The notes beneath the pieces are model-generated. The model made no database searches and was not told the origin of the DNA. It saw only the letters and a list, made by a program, of their open reading frames with translations. Source: Sphingomonas sp. SCN 67-18 (lineage in GTDB: Bacteria; Pseudomonadota; Alphaproteobacteria; Sphingomonadales; Sphingomonadaceae). From it: DNA of 64,000 nucleotides. Both the position numbers and the translations under genes were made by a program. The stretch lies in assembly GCF_001724715.1 (NCBI RefSeq), contig NZ_MEFG01000015.1:92392-156391 (forward strand), given 5' to 3'. Below are positions 38,807 through 48,045 of this stretch, one piece after another. Positions within the stretch are counted from its first letter, which is position 1; every line of letters starts with the position of its first letter.

Positions 38807-39276
38807 ACGAAGAACGCAAGATCATGGTCGAGGAAGTGGACGCGGTGCCGCCCCCGCCGCGCGCACGCGTGGAGGATGCGGAGCCGGCGCGCGAGACGTT
38901 CGAGCGCAAGCGCGACTATCTGGATGGTTTCCTGAAGCAGAAGCCCGCGGAAACCGGCGCGGGCGAGCCGGGCGGCGACCTTTACGAAGCCGTCATCGCC
39001 GCGCTGAAGGAAATCTACGATCCCGAGATTCCGGTGAATATCTATGATCTTGGCCTGATCTACGGGCTCGAGATTTCCGAAGGCGGCCACGCCGTCGTCA
39101 CCATGACGCTGACGACGCCGCACTGCCCCGTGGCCGAATCCATGCCGGGCGAGGTGGAGCTGCGCGTCGGATCCGTGCCCGGCATCGGCAATGCCGAGGT
39201 CAATCTGGTCTGGGATCCGCCGTGGGACCCCATGAAGATGTCGGACGAGGCGCGGCTGGAACTGGGGATGTTGTGA
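38803..39276 (+). CDS. sufT: SUF-associated DUF59/MIP18 protein SufT
   Basis: A 157-residue MIP18-family Fe-S maturation factor. The first 60 residues are charged and probably disordered (VEDAEPARETFERK), then the domain begins at LYEAVIAALKEIYDPEIPVNIYDLGL. The conserved cysteine is in TTPHCPVAESMPGEVE, and it ends with VWDPPWDPMKMSDEAR. It supports maturation of Fe-S proteins in other bacteria. It overlaps sufS by 4 bp and sufA by 1. Confidence 0.93.
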   Translation: MNEERKIMVEEVDAVPPPPRARVEDAEPARETFERKRDYLDGFLKQKPAETGAGEPGGDLYEAVIAALKEIYDPEIPVNIYDLGLIYGLEISEGGHAVVTMTLTTPHCPVAESMPGEVELRVGSVPGIGNAEVNLVWDPPWDPMKMSDEARLELGML

Positions 39277-39632
39277 TGAGCACCACCACCTTGCGGGCAC
39301 GCCCCGCCGCCCTGACGCTGACCCCCGCCGCCGAGGCGCGGATCGCCGAGCTGATGGGCAAGGCCCCGGAAGGCGCGATCGGCGTCAAGCTGTCCACGCC
39401 CCGGCGCGGCTGCTCCGGCCTTGCCTATTCGGTCGACTATGTCACCGAGGCCGCGAAGTTCGACGAGCGGATCGAGACGCCGGGCGGCCTGTTCTTCGTC
39501 GATTCCGCGTCCGTGCTCTACCTGATCGGATCGGTGATGGACTGGGTGGAGGATGATTTCACCGCCGGCTTCGTCTTCCAGAACCCCAACGCCAAGGGCA
39601 GCTGCGGCTGCGGCGAGAGCTTCATCGTCTAG
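39276..39632 (+). CDS. sufA: A-type Fe-S carrier SufA (HesB/IscA family)
   Basis: Small carrier of clusters or iron, last gene of the suf operon. The 118-residue protein has the three family cysteines: Cys46 (RRGCSGLAY), Cys110 and Cys112 (SCGCGESF). Start ATG shares a base with the sufT stop. Its TAG stop forms the same CTAG tetranucleotide as the stop of the convergent S8 protease gene. Confidence 0.95.
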   Translation: MSTTTLRARPAALTLTPAAEARIAELMGKAPEGAIGVKLSTPRRGCSGLAYSVDYVTEAAKFDERIETPGGLFFVDSASVLYLIGSVMDWVEDDFTAGFVFQNPNAKGSCGCGESFIV

Positions 39633-41938
39633 AAAGACGCGGTGAAGCGCACCGCCGCGCCCAGATCGTCCGGCATGGCGGCGTAATTGCCCGGATCGCG
39701 CCGGTAAAACAGGTTGGCGTTGATCCGCCCGCCCAGCGCATCGCGCGCATAGCTGGCTTCCGCATCGACCTCCCGCCCGTCCGGCGCGAGGTTCAGCCGC
39801 TGCACGGTGATGGCGGTGACGCCGCTGTCATAATCATAGCCGGTGGGCAGCGCGACGTCGAAACCGCCGGCGCTGACCCGCAGCGGCTGGGAAAGGCGGA
39901 AGCCGAAACGGTCGGTCGGGTCGAGCAGGGCCGTGGCGGACAGGTCGAGCGCAAAGGCGTTGCTGCGCAACAGCGCCGCGCCCTCGACCACGCCACCGGC
40001 GCCGACCCGCGTCCAGCCCTGGCGTATCGATGCGTCCAGCGTCCAGCCGCCGCCGAGCGCCCATCCGGCCTGCAGATCGACGAACCAGCTATTGCCACGC
40101 CCACCGCCGAATGCCGGGCCGAAACTGGCGCCAAGCACGGTTTCCTTCTCGACCAGATTGGTCGCGCTGGCGCCCAGCAGCAGCGGGCCGAAACGGCGAT
40201 CCACGCCGAATGCGGCTGAGGCATAGCCGTGGCGCTGATAGCGTCCCCGCCCGGAATCGCCGGGCCGTTCATAGAGCAGCGCATCGCCCTGTTCGACCGC
40301 CGCCCACAAAGCGGTGCGCCCGGCCTGCCGCCGGATCGCGAAGGCACTGTCGCTGCGCTTGTCGAACCCCGCCGCCTCGGTGGGATCGCGGGCGATGAGG
40401 AAGGCCGCCCCCCCACCGCCGCGCAGGCTGGAGGTCAGCGCCGCAGAACTTTGCGAGATGCCCAGCGCAATGCCGGTGCGCGCATCGATGCGGCCGGAAA
40501 CCATCGCCGCGGTGGCGCGGGCGCGCATCGCGTCCTGCCCGCTCAGCGTCAGCGGGTCGAGCGTCACCACCGATCCGTTCTGCGCGATCGACAAGGCGAT
40601 GGTCGCATCGCCCCCGGCCGCCGCAAGGCTGCGCTGGTTGCCCTGCAATGAAGCGGCCAGCGTGAAGGACGGACGCGCCGCCCGGATCGACGCCGCCAGG
40701 TCCACCGCATAGGCGCGGTCGAACCCGTCGAGGATGACCGCGCCCAGCCCCTGCTGGCCGGCATCCCCCATCGGCGCGGACAGCGAGGCATTGGCCCCGG
40801 TCAGCGCCACCGCGATCCGCGATCCGGCGAGCGAGGTCTGGCCCTGCGGCTGAAATGCCCGGCCGATGTTCAGCATGCCCCGGCCATAGACGCTGTCCAC
40901 CCCGGTCGCGCCAAGATCCGTCGCCGTGCTGTAGAGCAGCTCGACGATCTGCGCGCCGGTGAGGTTGGGAAACGCCTCCGCCAGCAGCGCCACCGCGCCC
41001 GCGATATGCGGCGCGGCAAAGGAGGTGCCGCTCCACAGATAGGAGCGGCCGTCATTGCCCGGCGCCCGCACGTCGCTGCCCAGCGCGGTCAGGAAGAAGG
41101 CGGCGTCCGCGCCGGCGCGGTTGCTGAACGAGGACAGGGCCTGGTTGCCGTCCACCGATCCGGCGATGATCACCTGGCCGCGCGCGATGGCGGCGTCGTT
41201 GGCGATGCGCGCGAAAGGATCGGGATTGGCCTCGCTGTCATTGCCCGCCGATATGACGATGACGACGCCCGCGCTGGTCGCCCGCGCCACGGCTTGGCGC
41301 AGCACCTGGGCCGGCGGCGATCCGCCGAGCGAGATGTTGATGACCCGCGCATTCTGCGACACCGCGAGATCGACGGCGCGGGCGATGGCGGCGTCGCTAT
41401 GCTGGCAGCCGGAATCCTCGTCATCCGGATTGGCGGTCGCGCAGCTTCCCGGCTCGTCCGTCCGCAGCACGAGCAGCGTCGCGCCGAAGGCCACGCCATG
41501 GGTGCCGCTGTCGTTCTTCGCACCCAGCAGCACGGAGGAGACGGCGGTGCCGTGGCCGTCCGGGTCGGCAAGGCCGCGATTGCCGTCCAGATCGGCCGAG
41601 GCGGAGCTGATCCGGCCGGCGAATTCCGCGCTGTTCACGTCGACGCCACTGTCGATGACGCCGGCGACGATGCCCTGCCCCGTCGCCCCGGCCTGATAGG
41701 CGGGCAGCACATTAGCCAGCACCACCCCGGTCGAGCGGTTATATTCGGCTGTCTGGAAGGATGTGGGCGCGGGCGTCGGCGCGGGGCTGGGGGCGGGTGT
41801 CGGGGCCGGCGCGGGCTGGGGCGTTGGGGTGGACTGGACCGCACCGCCGCCGCCGCCGCAACCGCCAAGCGCCAGCGCACTGCCCAGCGCCGTCGCCGCC
41901 AACAGCCAGCGCAGCGATCCCGTCCGTCCCATATTCAT
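39629..41938 (-). CDS. S8 subtilisin-like serine protease, probable lipoprotein autotransporter
   Basis: An exported protease of 769 residues from the ATG at 41938 (MNMGRTGS). A lipobox ends in Cys27 (LALGGC), followed by Gly and a long Pro/Ala/Thr linker. The S8 domain has the catalytic triad near Asp96 (VIDSGVDV), His129 (DGHGTAVSS) and Ser306 (SGTSFAAPH). After about residue 360 the sequence is rich in alternating polar and small residues, with the repeated pattern of a barrel (FALDLSATALL, RVSAGGFDVALP) and ends AVRFTASF with a terminal Phe, as in type V passenger/translocator proteins. The nearest known design is NalP of Neisseria. A separately secreted protease is also possible. Confidence 0.86.
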   Translation of the reverse strand: MNMGRTGSLRWLLAATALGSALALGGCGGGGGAVQSTPTPQPAPAPTPAPSPAPTPAPTSFQTAEYNRSTGVVLANVLPAYQAGATGQGIVAGVIDSGVDVNSAEFAGRISSASADLDGNRGLADPDGHGTAVSSVLLGAKNDSGTHGVAFGATLLVLRTDEPGSCATANPDDEDSGCQHSDAAIARAVDLAVSQNARVINISLGGSPPAQVLRQAVARATSAGVVIVISAGNDSEANPDPFARIANDAAIARGQVIIAGSVDGNQALSSFSNRAGADAAFFLTALGSDVRAPGNDGRSYLWSGTSFAAPHIAGAVALLAEAFPNLTGAQIVELLYSTATDLGATGVDSVYGRGMLNIGRAFQPQGQTSLAGSRIAVALTGANASLSAPMGDAGQQGLGAVILDGFDRAYAVDLAASIRAARPSFTLAASLQGNQRSLAAAGGDATIALSIAQNGSVVTLDPLTLSGQDAMRARATAAMVSGRIDARTGIALGISQSSAALTSSLRGGGGAAFLIARDPTEAAGFDKRSDSAFAIRRQAGRTALWAAVEQGDALLYERPGDSGRGRYQRHGYASAAFGVDRRFGPLLLGASATNLVEKETVLGASFGPAFGGGRGNSWFVDLQAGWALGGGWTLDASIRQGWTRVGAGGVVEGAALLRSNAFALDLSATALLDPTDRFGFRLSQPLRVSAGGFDVALPTGYDYDSGVTAITVQRLNLAPDGREVDAEASYARDALGGRINANLFYRRDPGNYAAMPDDLGAAVRFTASF

Positions 41939-42046
41939 CGTCCCGTTGCAGAGTCGCACCTTCAATAGCCGCCCCGCCTTGCACCTTGTTTAACATGGAA
42001 ACGCATTTGCCGCCCGCACCGCGCGCAGCTATAGGCCCGGGCCATC

Positions 42047-42718
42047 ATGGCCGGCCCGCTTTCCCACGTCCGCAACTGGATTTTCGACCTCGACAACACG
42101 CTGTATCCGGCGTCGACGGACCTGTTCGGCCTGATCGACGTGCGGATGAGCGCGTTCGTCCAGCAGCTGCTGGGCGTCGACGCGGTCGAGGCGCGGCGGA
42201 TCCACAAGGACCATTTCGTCCGCCACGGCACCACCCTGGCCGGGCTGATGGCGGAACATGGCGTCGACCCGCACGAATTCCTGGCCTTTGTCCACGATAT
42301 CGAAATGGACGTGCTGGCGGAGGACCGGCGGCTCGTCTCCGCGGTGGCGCGGCTGCCCGGCCGCAAGCTGATCTTCACCAACGGCGACGCGCCCTATGCC
42401 CGGCGCGTGCTCGCCCGGCTTGGCCTCAGCGAAAGCTTCGAGGCGATCCACGATATCCACGCCTGCGCCTATACGCCCAAGCCGCATCCGCAATCCTATG
42501 CATCGATGTGCGCGGCCTTTGCGGTCGACCCCGGCCAGTCGCTTTTCGTCGACGACATGGTCCGCAACCTGGAACCCGCCAAGGCGATCGGCATGACGAC
42601 GGTGTGGGTCAATAACGGGTCGGAACATGGCGACCATGGCGCGCAGGCGGCCGATTTCATCGACTATGAGATTGCCGATGTCGGCGAATGGCTGGATCAG
42701 CTGACACATGACCAATGA
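42047..42718 (+). CDS. HAD-family pyrimidine 5'-nucleotidase-like hydrolase
   Basis: A 223-residue HAD phosphatase with motif I DLDNTLY (Asp14 nucleophile, Asp16), motif II IFTNGD, motif III KPHPQSY and motif [14 protein letters not shown]. The N-terminal [12 protein letters not shown] and the later VWVNNG are typical of the SDT1/pyrimidine 5'-nucleotidase group. Substrate likely a small phosphorylated nucleotide or sugar. Its stop overlaps the dapD start by 11 bp. Confidence 0.88.
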   Translation: MAGPLSHVRNWIFDLDNTLYPASTDLFGLIDVRMSAFVQQLLGVDAVEARRIHKDHFVRHGTTLAGLMAEHGVDPHEFLAFVHDIEMDVLAEDRRLVSAVARLPGRKLIFTNGDAPYARRVLARLGLSESFEAIHDIHACAYTPKPHPQSYASMCAAFAVDPGQSLFVDDMVRNLEPAKAIGMTTVWVNNGSEHGDHGAQAADFIDYEIADVGEWLDQLTHDQ

Positions 42719-43574
42719 ACAGAGGGAGACCGGCGTGAGCGACGGGTTGCGCAAGACGATCGAAGCGGCATGGGAAGATCGCGAAGGGATTTCAGCGGCC
42801 ACCACGGGCGCCGTGCGCGATGCCGTGGATCAGGCGCTGGCCCTGCTCGACAGCGGGGCCGCGCGCGTGGCCGAGCCGGCGGCGGACGGCTGGCAGGTCA
42901 ACCAGTGGCTGAAGAAGGCGGTGCTGCTGTCCTTCCGCCTCAACGACATGGAGACCATTGCCGGCGGCCCCGGCGGCGCGCCCTGGTGGGACAAGGTGCC
43001 GTCCAAGTTCAGCGGATGGAGCGCGGCGGATTTCCGCGCCGCCGGTTTCCGCGCGGTGCCGGGCAGCATCGTCCGCAAGGGCGCGTTCGTCGCCAGGGGG
43101 GCGGTGCTGATGCCCAGCTTCGTCAATATCGGCGCCTATGTGGCGGAAGGCGCGATGATCGACGCCTGGGCAACGGTTGGCAGCTGCGCGCAGATCGGCC
43201 GCAACGTCCACCTGTCCGGCGGGGCGGGCATCGGCGGCGTGCTTGAGCCGCTGCAGGCCAATCCGGTGGTGATCGAGGACAATGCCTTCATCGGCGCGCG
43301 CGCCGAGGTGGCGGAGGGCGTGATCGTCGGCGAAGGGGCGGTGTTGTCGATGGGCGTCTATCTGGGCGCGTCCACCAGGATCGTCGACCGCTCCACGGGC
43401 GAGGTGTTCACCGGCCGCGTGCCGCCTTACTCCGTGGTCGTCTCCGGCTCGATGCCCGGCAAGCCGCTGCCGGACGGCACGCCCGGCCCGTCGCTCTACT
43501 GCGCGGTGATCGTCAAGAGGGTCGACGCGCAGACCCGCGCCAAGACCGCGATCAACGAGCTGCTGCGGGACTGA
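42708..43574 (+). CDS. dapD: 2,3,4,5-tetrahydropyridine-2,6-dicarboxylate N-succinyltransferase
   Basis: Succinylase step of diaminopimelate and lysine synthesis. The 288-residue left-handed beta-helix enzyme shows the N-terminal [18 protein letters not shown], the FNDMETI region and hexapeptide repeats ([58 protein letters not shown]). The ATG at 42708 overlaps the HAD gene; GTG at 42735 is an alternative that leaves the domain intact. It links to argH-lptM-lysA nearby for lysine and peptidoglycan supply. Confidence 0.95.
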   Translation: MTNEQRETGVSDGLRKTIEAAWEDREGISAATTGAVRDAVDQALALLDSGAARVAEPAADGWQVNQWLKKAVLLSFRLNDMETIAGGPGGAPWWDKVPSKFSGWSAADFRAAGFRAVPGSIVRKGAFVARGAVLMPSFVNIGAYVAEGAMIDAWATVGSCAQIGRNVHLSGGAGIGGVLEPLQANPVVIEDNAFIGARAEVAEGVIVGEGAVLSMGVYLGASTRIVDRSTGEVFTGRVPPYSVVVSGSMPGKPLPDGTPGPSLYCAVIVKRVDAQTRAKTAINELLRD

Positions 43575-43736
43575 GCAACGCAAACCGGCCCCGCCAGGCG
43601 GGCGGCCATTCTATCATGGCGCAGCGAAAATTGCGGTCTTTCGCGACCCGGAGCCGAGCGTGCCGACGGCATATGAGCACCGGGGCGCGGACGGCCGCCA
43701 TTTGCGGCCCGGCAGAACGGATATCGCTATCCGGCC

Positions 43737-44318
43737 TCAGCCCGTGACGTCCGCCAGCAGCGTGTTGGCGCGCGGGCCGTCCCAGTCCATCGCGCCGACC
43801 ACGCGCCACATTTCCTTGCCCCCTGCATCGTAGAGCACGGTGGTAGGCAACATGCCGCTGTTGAAGGCGAAGCCCAGCCCCGCCTCGGGATCGCGATAGG
43901 GCTTCAGCGCCTTGAAGCCGCCCTTGGTGAAGAAGGGCATGACATCCACCTTCGCCATGTCCTGGCTGACCACCAGCACCTGCAGCTTGCCGGCGGTCCG
44001 CGCGGCGAGATCGTCCAGAGTCGGCATTTCGGCGACGCACGGGCCGCACCAGGTGGCCCACAGGTTGACCAGCACCGGCTTGCCCTTGAAATCGGCCAGC
44101 GTCGTCGGTTTTCCATCGGGCGTCAGGAATTTGTCGGCCGGCATCTCCGTGCCGCGCTTGGAAATATCCAGCGTGCCGGCGGTTTCCCCCTCCGCCGCGG
44201 CGGCGGATTGGCTCGGCGCGGGTTGCGGCGCATCGCCGCTTTGCCTATCGCAGCCGGCGATCAGGGCAAGGATGGGAAGAAGCGCGATGAGTGGGCGCAA
44301 GGATGGCTCCAATAGCAT
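43737..44318 (-). CDS. TlpA-like thioredoxin-fold lipoprotein
   Basis: A periplasmic redox protein of 193 residues from the ATG at 44318 (MLLEPSLRP). Hydrophobic signal, lipobox ending in Cys23 (LIAGC), then a Pro/Ala linker. The thioredoxin domain has WATWCGPC (Cys91, Cys94), a cis-Pro region in MLPTTVLYD and GAMDWDG. It acts on thiols in the periplasm, for example in cytochrome c maturation. The ATG lies on the opposite strand within the argH 5' end; the two genes overlap by 32 bp. A CGGATA-TCGC-TATCCG hairpin lies just after the stop. Confidence 0.88.
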   Translation of the reverse strand: MLLEPSLRPLIALLPILALIAGCDRQSGDAPQPAPSQSAAAAEGETAGTLDISKRGTEMPADKFLTPDGKPTTLADFKGKPVLVNLWATWCGPCVAEMPTLDDLAARTAGKLQVLVVSQDMAKVDVMPFFTKGGFKALKPYRDPEAGLGFAFNSGMLPTTVLYDAGGKEMWRVVGAMDWDGPRANTLLADVTG

Positions 44319-45699
44319 GTGGGGCGGGCGGTTCGCCGAAGGGCCTGCCGCCGTCATGCGTGCGATAAATGCGTCCATCCCGTTCGACAAGCGTTTGTGG
44401 CGGCAGGACATCGCCGGATCGCGCGCGCATGTCGCCATGCTGGCCGATCAAGCCATTGTTTCGCAAGCCGATGCCGCCGCGATCACCGACGGGCTGAACA
44501 GGATCGCCGCCGAATATGAAGCGGGCGGCGTGCCCGAGGACATGGCGCTGGAAGACATCCACATGCATGTCGAGGCGCGGCTGGCCGAACTGATCGGCCC
44601 CACGGCGGGCCGGCTGCACACCGCGCGTTCACGCAACGACCAGGTGGCGACGGATTTCCGGCTGTGGGTGCGCGACGCCATCGACGCGACGGACGAGGGG
44701 CTGGCCGGGCTGCAGCGCGCACTGCTGGCGCGGGCGGAGGAACATGCCGCCAGCGTCATGCCCGGCTTCACTCACCTCCAGGCCGCGCAGCCGGTGACGC
44801 TGGGCCACCATCTGATGGCCTATTTCGAGATGATCCACCGCGATCGCGGCCGCTTTGAGGATGCCCGCGCGCGGATGAACGAATGCCCGCTCGGATCGGC
44901 GGCGCTGGCCGGCACCGGCTTTCCCATCGACCGGGAGGCGACGGCGGAGGCGCTGGGTTTCGACCGGCCGACAGACAATTCGCTGGACGCGGTGTCCGAC
45001 CGCGATTTCGCGCTGGAATATCTGTTCGCCGCCGCCGCCTGTTCGCTGCACCTGTCGCGGCTGGCGGAAGAATTCGTGCTGTGGGCGTCCCAGCCCTTCG
45101 GCTTCGTCGCGCTGTCCGACGCCTGGTCGACCGGATCGTCGATCATGCCGCAAAAGCGCAATCCCGATGCGGCGGAGCTGGTCCGCGGCCATGCCGGGCG
45201 GATCTCCGGCTGCCTCAGCGCGCTGATGATGACGATGAAGGGGCTGCCGCTCGCTTATTCCAAGGACATGCAGGACGACAAGCCGCCGGTGTTCGACGCG
45301 CACGACCTGCTGGCCCTCTCCATCGCGGCGATGACCGGCATGGTGGAAAGCGTCACCTTCCGCACGGACAGGATGCGCGCCGCGGCGGAGGCCGGCTTTT
45401 CCACCGCCACCGACCTGGCCGACTGGCTGGTGCGCGAGGCGGGCCTGCCCTTTCGCGAGGCGCATCACGTCACCGGCGCGGTGGTCAAGCTGGCGGAGGC
45501 GGAGGGCAAGGCGCTGGACGCGCTGACGCTCGACCAGCTCCGGGCCATCGACGGGCGCATCGACCAGCGCGTCTATGCCGCGCTGAGCGTCGACAGCTCC
45601 GTCGCCAGCCGCAAGAGCCATGGCGGCACCGCGCCGGATCAGGTACGCCAGCGCATCGCCGAGGCGAAGGCGACGATCGGCACGGAGACTGACGCATGA
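44287..45699 (+). CDS. argH: Argininosuccinate lyase
   Basis: Last step of arginine synthesis, releasing fumarate. I start at ATG 44287 ([19 protein letters not shown]), preceded by AGAAG; the family usually has a few residues before MWGGRF. The 470-residue protein carries [12 protein letters not shown], the signature [12 protein letters not shown] (about 285-296) with the catalytic Ser, and the C-terminal [12 protein letters not shown]. It opens the argH-lptM-lysA run, with ATGA coupling to lptM. Confidence 0.95.
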   Translation: MSGRKDGSNSMWGGRFAEGPAAVMRAINASIPFDKRLWRQDIAGSRAHVAMLADQAIVSQADAAAITDGLNRIAAEYEAGGVPEDMALEDIHMHVEARLAELIGPTAGRLHTARSRNDQVATDFRLWVRDAIDATDEGLAGLQRALLARAEEHAASVMPGFTHLQAAQPVTLGHHLMAYFEMIHRDRGRFEDARARMNECPLGSAALAGTGFPIDREATAEALGFDRPTDNSLDAVSDRDFALEYLFAAAACSLHLSRLAEEFVLWASQPFGFVALSDAWSTGSSIMPQKRNPDAAELVRGHAGRISGCLSALMMTMKGLPLAYSKDMQDDKPPVFDAHDLLALSIAAMTGMVESVTFRTDRMRAAAEAGFSTATDLADWLVREAGLPFREAHHVTGAVVKLAEAEGKALDALTLDQLRAIDGRIDQRVYAALSVDSSVASRKSHGGTAPDQVRQRIAEAKATIGTETDA

Positions 45700-45935
45700 C
45701 GCGGATCGGGATCATCGCGCTGGCGCTGGCGCTGGCGGGCTGCGGCGGGCGCACCGCGCTGGCGCCCAAGGCCGGCGACGCGCCGCCGCCCAAACCGGCC
45801 GCCGCCGCGACCGCGCCGACGCCGGACCAGCTGATGACGCCGACCACCCAATCCCGCCCAGAGCGCAATGACGAATTGCTGCGCCGATCCGAAGAACGCC
45901 AGGACGATCATTTCGACCTGCCTCCACCAGGCTGA
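45696..45935 (+). CDS. lptM: LptM-like small lipoprotein
   Basis: A 79-residue lipoprotein with a signal and lipobox LALAGC ending in Cys16, then GGRTALAPK, followed by a Pro/Ala-rich tail. LptM (formerly YifL) proteins help LptD fold by mimicking lipopolysaccharide in the Lpt translocon; the position between argH and lysA is the usual alphaproteobacterial arrangement. The tail is longer than the E. coli protein and low in complexity. It overlaps argH by 4 bp. The family assignment rests largely on position and lipobox. Confidence 0.75.
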   Translation: MTRIGIIALALALAGCGGRTALAPKAGDAPPPKPAAAATAPTPDQLMTPTTQSRPERNDELLRRSEERQDDHFDLPPPG

Positions 45936-45939
45936 TCCC

Positions 45940-47202
45940 ATGGACCATTTCCAAATCCGCAACGGCGAGATGCACGTCGAAGGCATCGCCCTGTCCGCTA
46001 TCGCCGACGCCGTCGGCACGCCCGCCTATGTCTATTCCACCGCCACACTGGAACGGCATGTCCAGGTGTTCCGCGACGCGCTGGCCGGGCTGGACGATCC
46101 GCTGATCGCCTTCGCGGTGAAGGCCAACCCCAATGGCGCGGTGCTCGCCACGCTGGCGCGGGCCGGGCTGGGCGCGGACGTGGTGTCCAGCGGCGAGATC
46201 CTGCGCGCCCGCGCGGCGGGCATCCCGCCGGAGCGGATCATCTTTTCCGGCGTCGGCAAGACGGCGGAGGAAATGCGGCTGGCGATCGAGATCGGCGTCG
46301 GCCAGTTCAACCTGGAATCCGAGCCGGAGGCGGAGATGCTCTCCCGCGTCGCGGCGGACATGGGCCGCACCGTGGCGGTGGCCTATCGCATCAACCCGGA
46401 TGTCGATGCCGGCACCCATGCCAAGATCTCGACCGGCAAATCGAACAACAAGTTCGGCATCCCCTATGCCGGCGCGGTCGACGCCTATGCCCGCGCCGCC
46501 GCGCTGCCCGGCCTGCAGATCCGGGGCGTCGCCGTCCATATCGGCAGCCAGCTTACCGATCTGGCGCCGCTGGAAGCCGCCTTCGCCCGGCTCGGCGCGC
46601 TGATCGAGACGCTGCGCGCCGCCGGCCATGCCATCACCGTCGCCGATCTGGGTGGCGGGCTTGGCGTGCCCTACGATCCGGCGCTGCCCGTGCCGCCCAG
46701 CCCGGCCGATTATGGCGCGATGGTGAAGCGGGTGACGGCGGGCTGGAACGTCCGGCTGATCTTCGAGCCGGGCCGGGTGATCGTGGGCAATGCGGGCGTG
46801 CTGCTGTCCAGCGTCATCCGGGTCAAGCAGGGCGAGGCGCACCCCTTCGTCATCGTCGACGCGGCGATGAACGATCTGCTGCGCCCCAGCCTGTATGAAG
46901 CGTGGCACGACATCCGGTCGATCAGGCCGACCGGCAGGCGCGTGGTGGTGAATGTCGTCGGCCCGGTCTGCGAAAGCGGGGATACCTTCGCCACCGCCCG
47001 CGACATGGACAGCGTGGCGGCCGGGGACCGCGTCGCCTTCATGACCGCGGGCGCCTATGGCGCGACCATGGCGAGCACCTATAACAGCCGCGCGCTCACC
47101 GCCGAGGTGCTGGTTTCCGGCGACAAATGGGCCGTGGTGCGCGCGCGCGAACCCATCGAGGCGCTAATCGCCCGCGACAAGCTGCCCGACTGGCTGGGCT
47201 GA
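45940..47202 (+). CDS. lysA: Diaminopimelate decarboxylase
   Basis: PLP enzyme making lysine from meso-diaminopimelate. From the ATG at 45940 (MDHFQIRNGEMHVEG), 420 residues. The PLP lysine is Lys61 in FAVKANPNG; HIGSQ, LGGGLGVPYD, EPGRVIVGNAG and CESGDTFA follow, the last with the catalytic Cys. It follows lptM by 4 bp. Confidence 0.96.
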   Translation: MDHFQIRNGEMHVEGIALSAIADAVGTPAYVYSTATLERHVQVFRDALAGLDDPLIAFAVKANPNGAVLATLARAGLGADVVSSGEILRARAAGIPPERIIFSGVGKTAEEMRLAIEIGVGQFNLESEPEAEMLSRVAADMGRTVAVAYRINPDVDAGTHAKISTGKSNNKFGIPYAGAVDAYARAAALPGLQIRGVAVHIGSQLTDLAPLEAAFARLGALIETLRAAGHAITVADLGGGLGVPYDPALPVPPSPADYGAMVKRVTAGWNVRLIFEPGRVIVGNAGVLLSSVIRVKQGEAHPFVIVDAAMNDLLRPSLYEAWHDIRSIRPTGRRVVVNVVGPVCESGDTFATARDMDSVAAGDRVAFMTAGAYGATMASTYNSRALTAEVLVSGDKWAVVRAREPIEALIARDKLPDWLG

Positions 47203-47271
47203 AGCGGCTACGTGCAGCCCGGCGCACGGCGTGGCTTGGCAAGTCCGCCGTGCCGCGCGACAAGGGCCGCC

Positions 47272-48045
47272 GTGCACAGCCTGCCCATCTTCCTGCGCCT
47301 GAGCGGCCGCCCGGTCATCCTGGCCGGAGACGGGCCGGCGGCGGCGGCCAAGCGCCGCCTGCTGGAACGTGCCGGCGCGCGGGTCGTCGGCCCGGAACAG
47401 GATGCCGCCATCGCCATCGTCGCCATCGCGGATGAAGCGGAGGCGCAGGCCGTCATCGCCCGGCTGAAGGCCCGGGGCATATTGGTCAACGCGGTGGACC
47501 GGCCGGCGGCCTGCGATTTCACCCTGCCCGCCATCGTGGACCGGGACCCGGTGCTGATCGCCATCGGCACGGGCGGCGCATCGGCGGGGCTCGCCAAGGC
47601 GCTGCGCCAAAGGTTTGAGGTGCTGCTGCCCGCCGGTCTGGGCGGGCTGGCCGCGCGTCTCCACGCCGCCCGCGCGCGGCTGCGCGCCCGCTGGCCCGAT
47701 GCCGGGGATCGCCGCCGCGCCATCGACGCTGCGCTGGAGGCCGGTGGTCCGCTCGACCCGCTGGGGCCGGACGGCGGAGACGACGCGCTCGACCGCTGGA
47801 TGGACGGGGGCGATCCGGCCCGTCCGGCGCTGGAGCCGATCATCCTCCGCTCCGCCGACCCCGACGCGCTGACCCTGCGGCAGGCGCGGCTGCTGGGCGC
47901 GGCGGACCATCTGTTCCACCGGCCCGACGTGCCGGCCGCCATACTGGACCGCGCCCGCGCCGATGCGGTCCGCACCCCCTGCGCCGCCGCGCCGGCGCAG
48001 CTTCCGCCCGGCCTGTCGGTCGATATCAGCATGGAGCCGCGATGA
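47272..48045 (+). CDS. Siroheme-synthase-like precorrin-2 dehydrogenase with truncated methyltransferase stub
   Basis: NAD-dependent oxidation of precorrin-2 (and possibly iron insertion) in siroheme synthesis. I start at the GTG at 47272 (257 residues). Residues 1-115 form the dinucleotide-binding domain with LAGDGPAAAAKRRLL (15-31) and FTLPAIVDRDPVLIAIGTGGASAGLAKALR. Residues 116-180 cover the dimerisation helices. Residues 187-232 (EPIILRSADPDALTLRQARLLGAADHLF) match the first 45 residues of a uroporphyrinogen-III methyltransferase, but then the protein stops. Its overlap with the CorA-type gene by 4 bp (ATGA) argues against a sequencing break. A missing catalytic SUMT domain must be supplied by a separate gene. 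Confidence 0.8.
   Translation: MHSLPIFLRLSGRPVILAGDGPAAAAKRRLLERAGARVVGPEQDAAIAIVAIADEAEAQAVIARLKARGILVNAVDRPAACDFTLPAIVDRDPVLIAIGTGGASAGLAKALRQRFEVLLPAGLGGLAARLHAARARLRARWPDAGDRRRAIDAALEAGGPLDPLGPDGGDDALDRWMDGGDPARPALEPIILRSADPDALTLRQARLLGAADHLFHRPDVPAAILDRARADAVRTPCAAAPAQLPPGLSVDISMEPR

Noticed and set aside
43719..43734. CGGATA-TCGC-TATCCG hairpin after tlpA as a terminator
   Set aside because: The stem is exact, but it has only 6 bp and no T tract follows on the minus strand, so it was not listed as a terminator.
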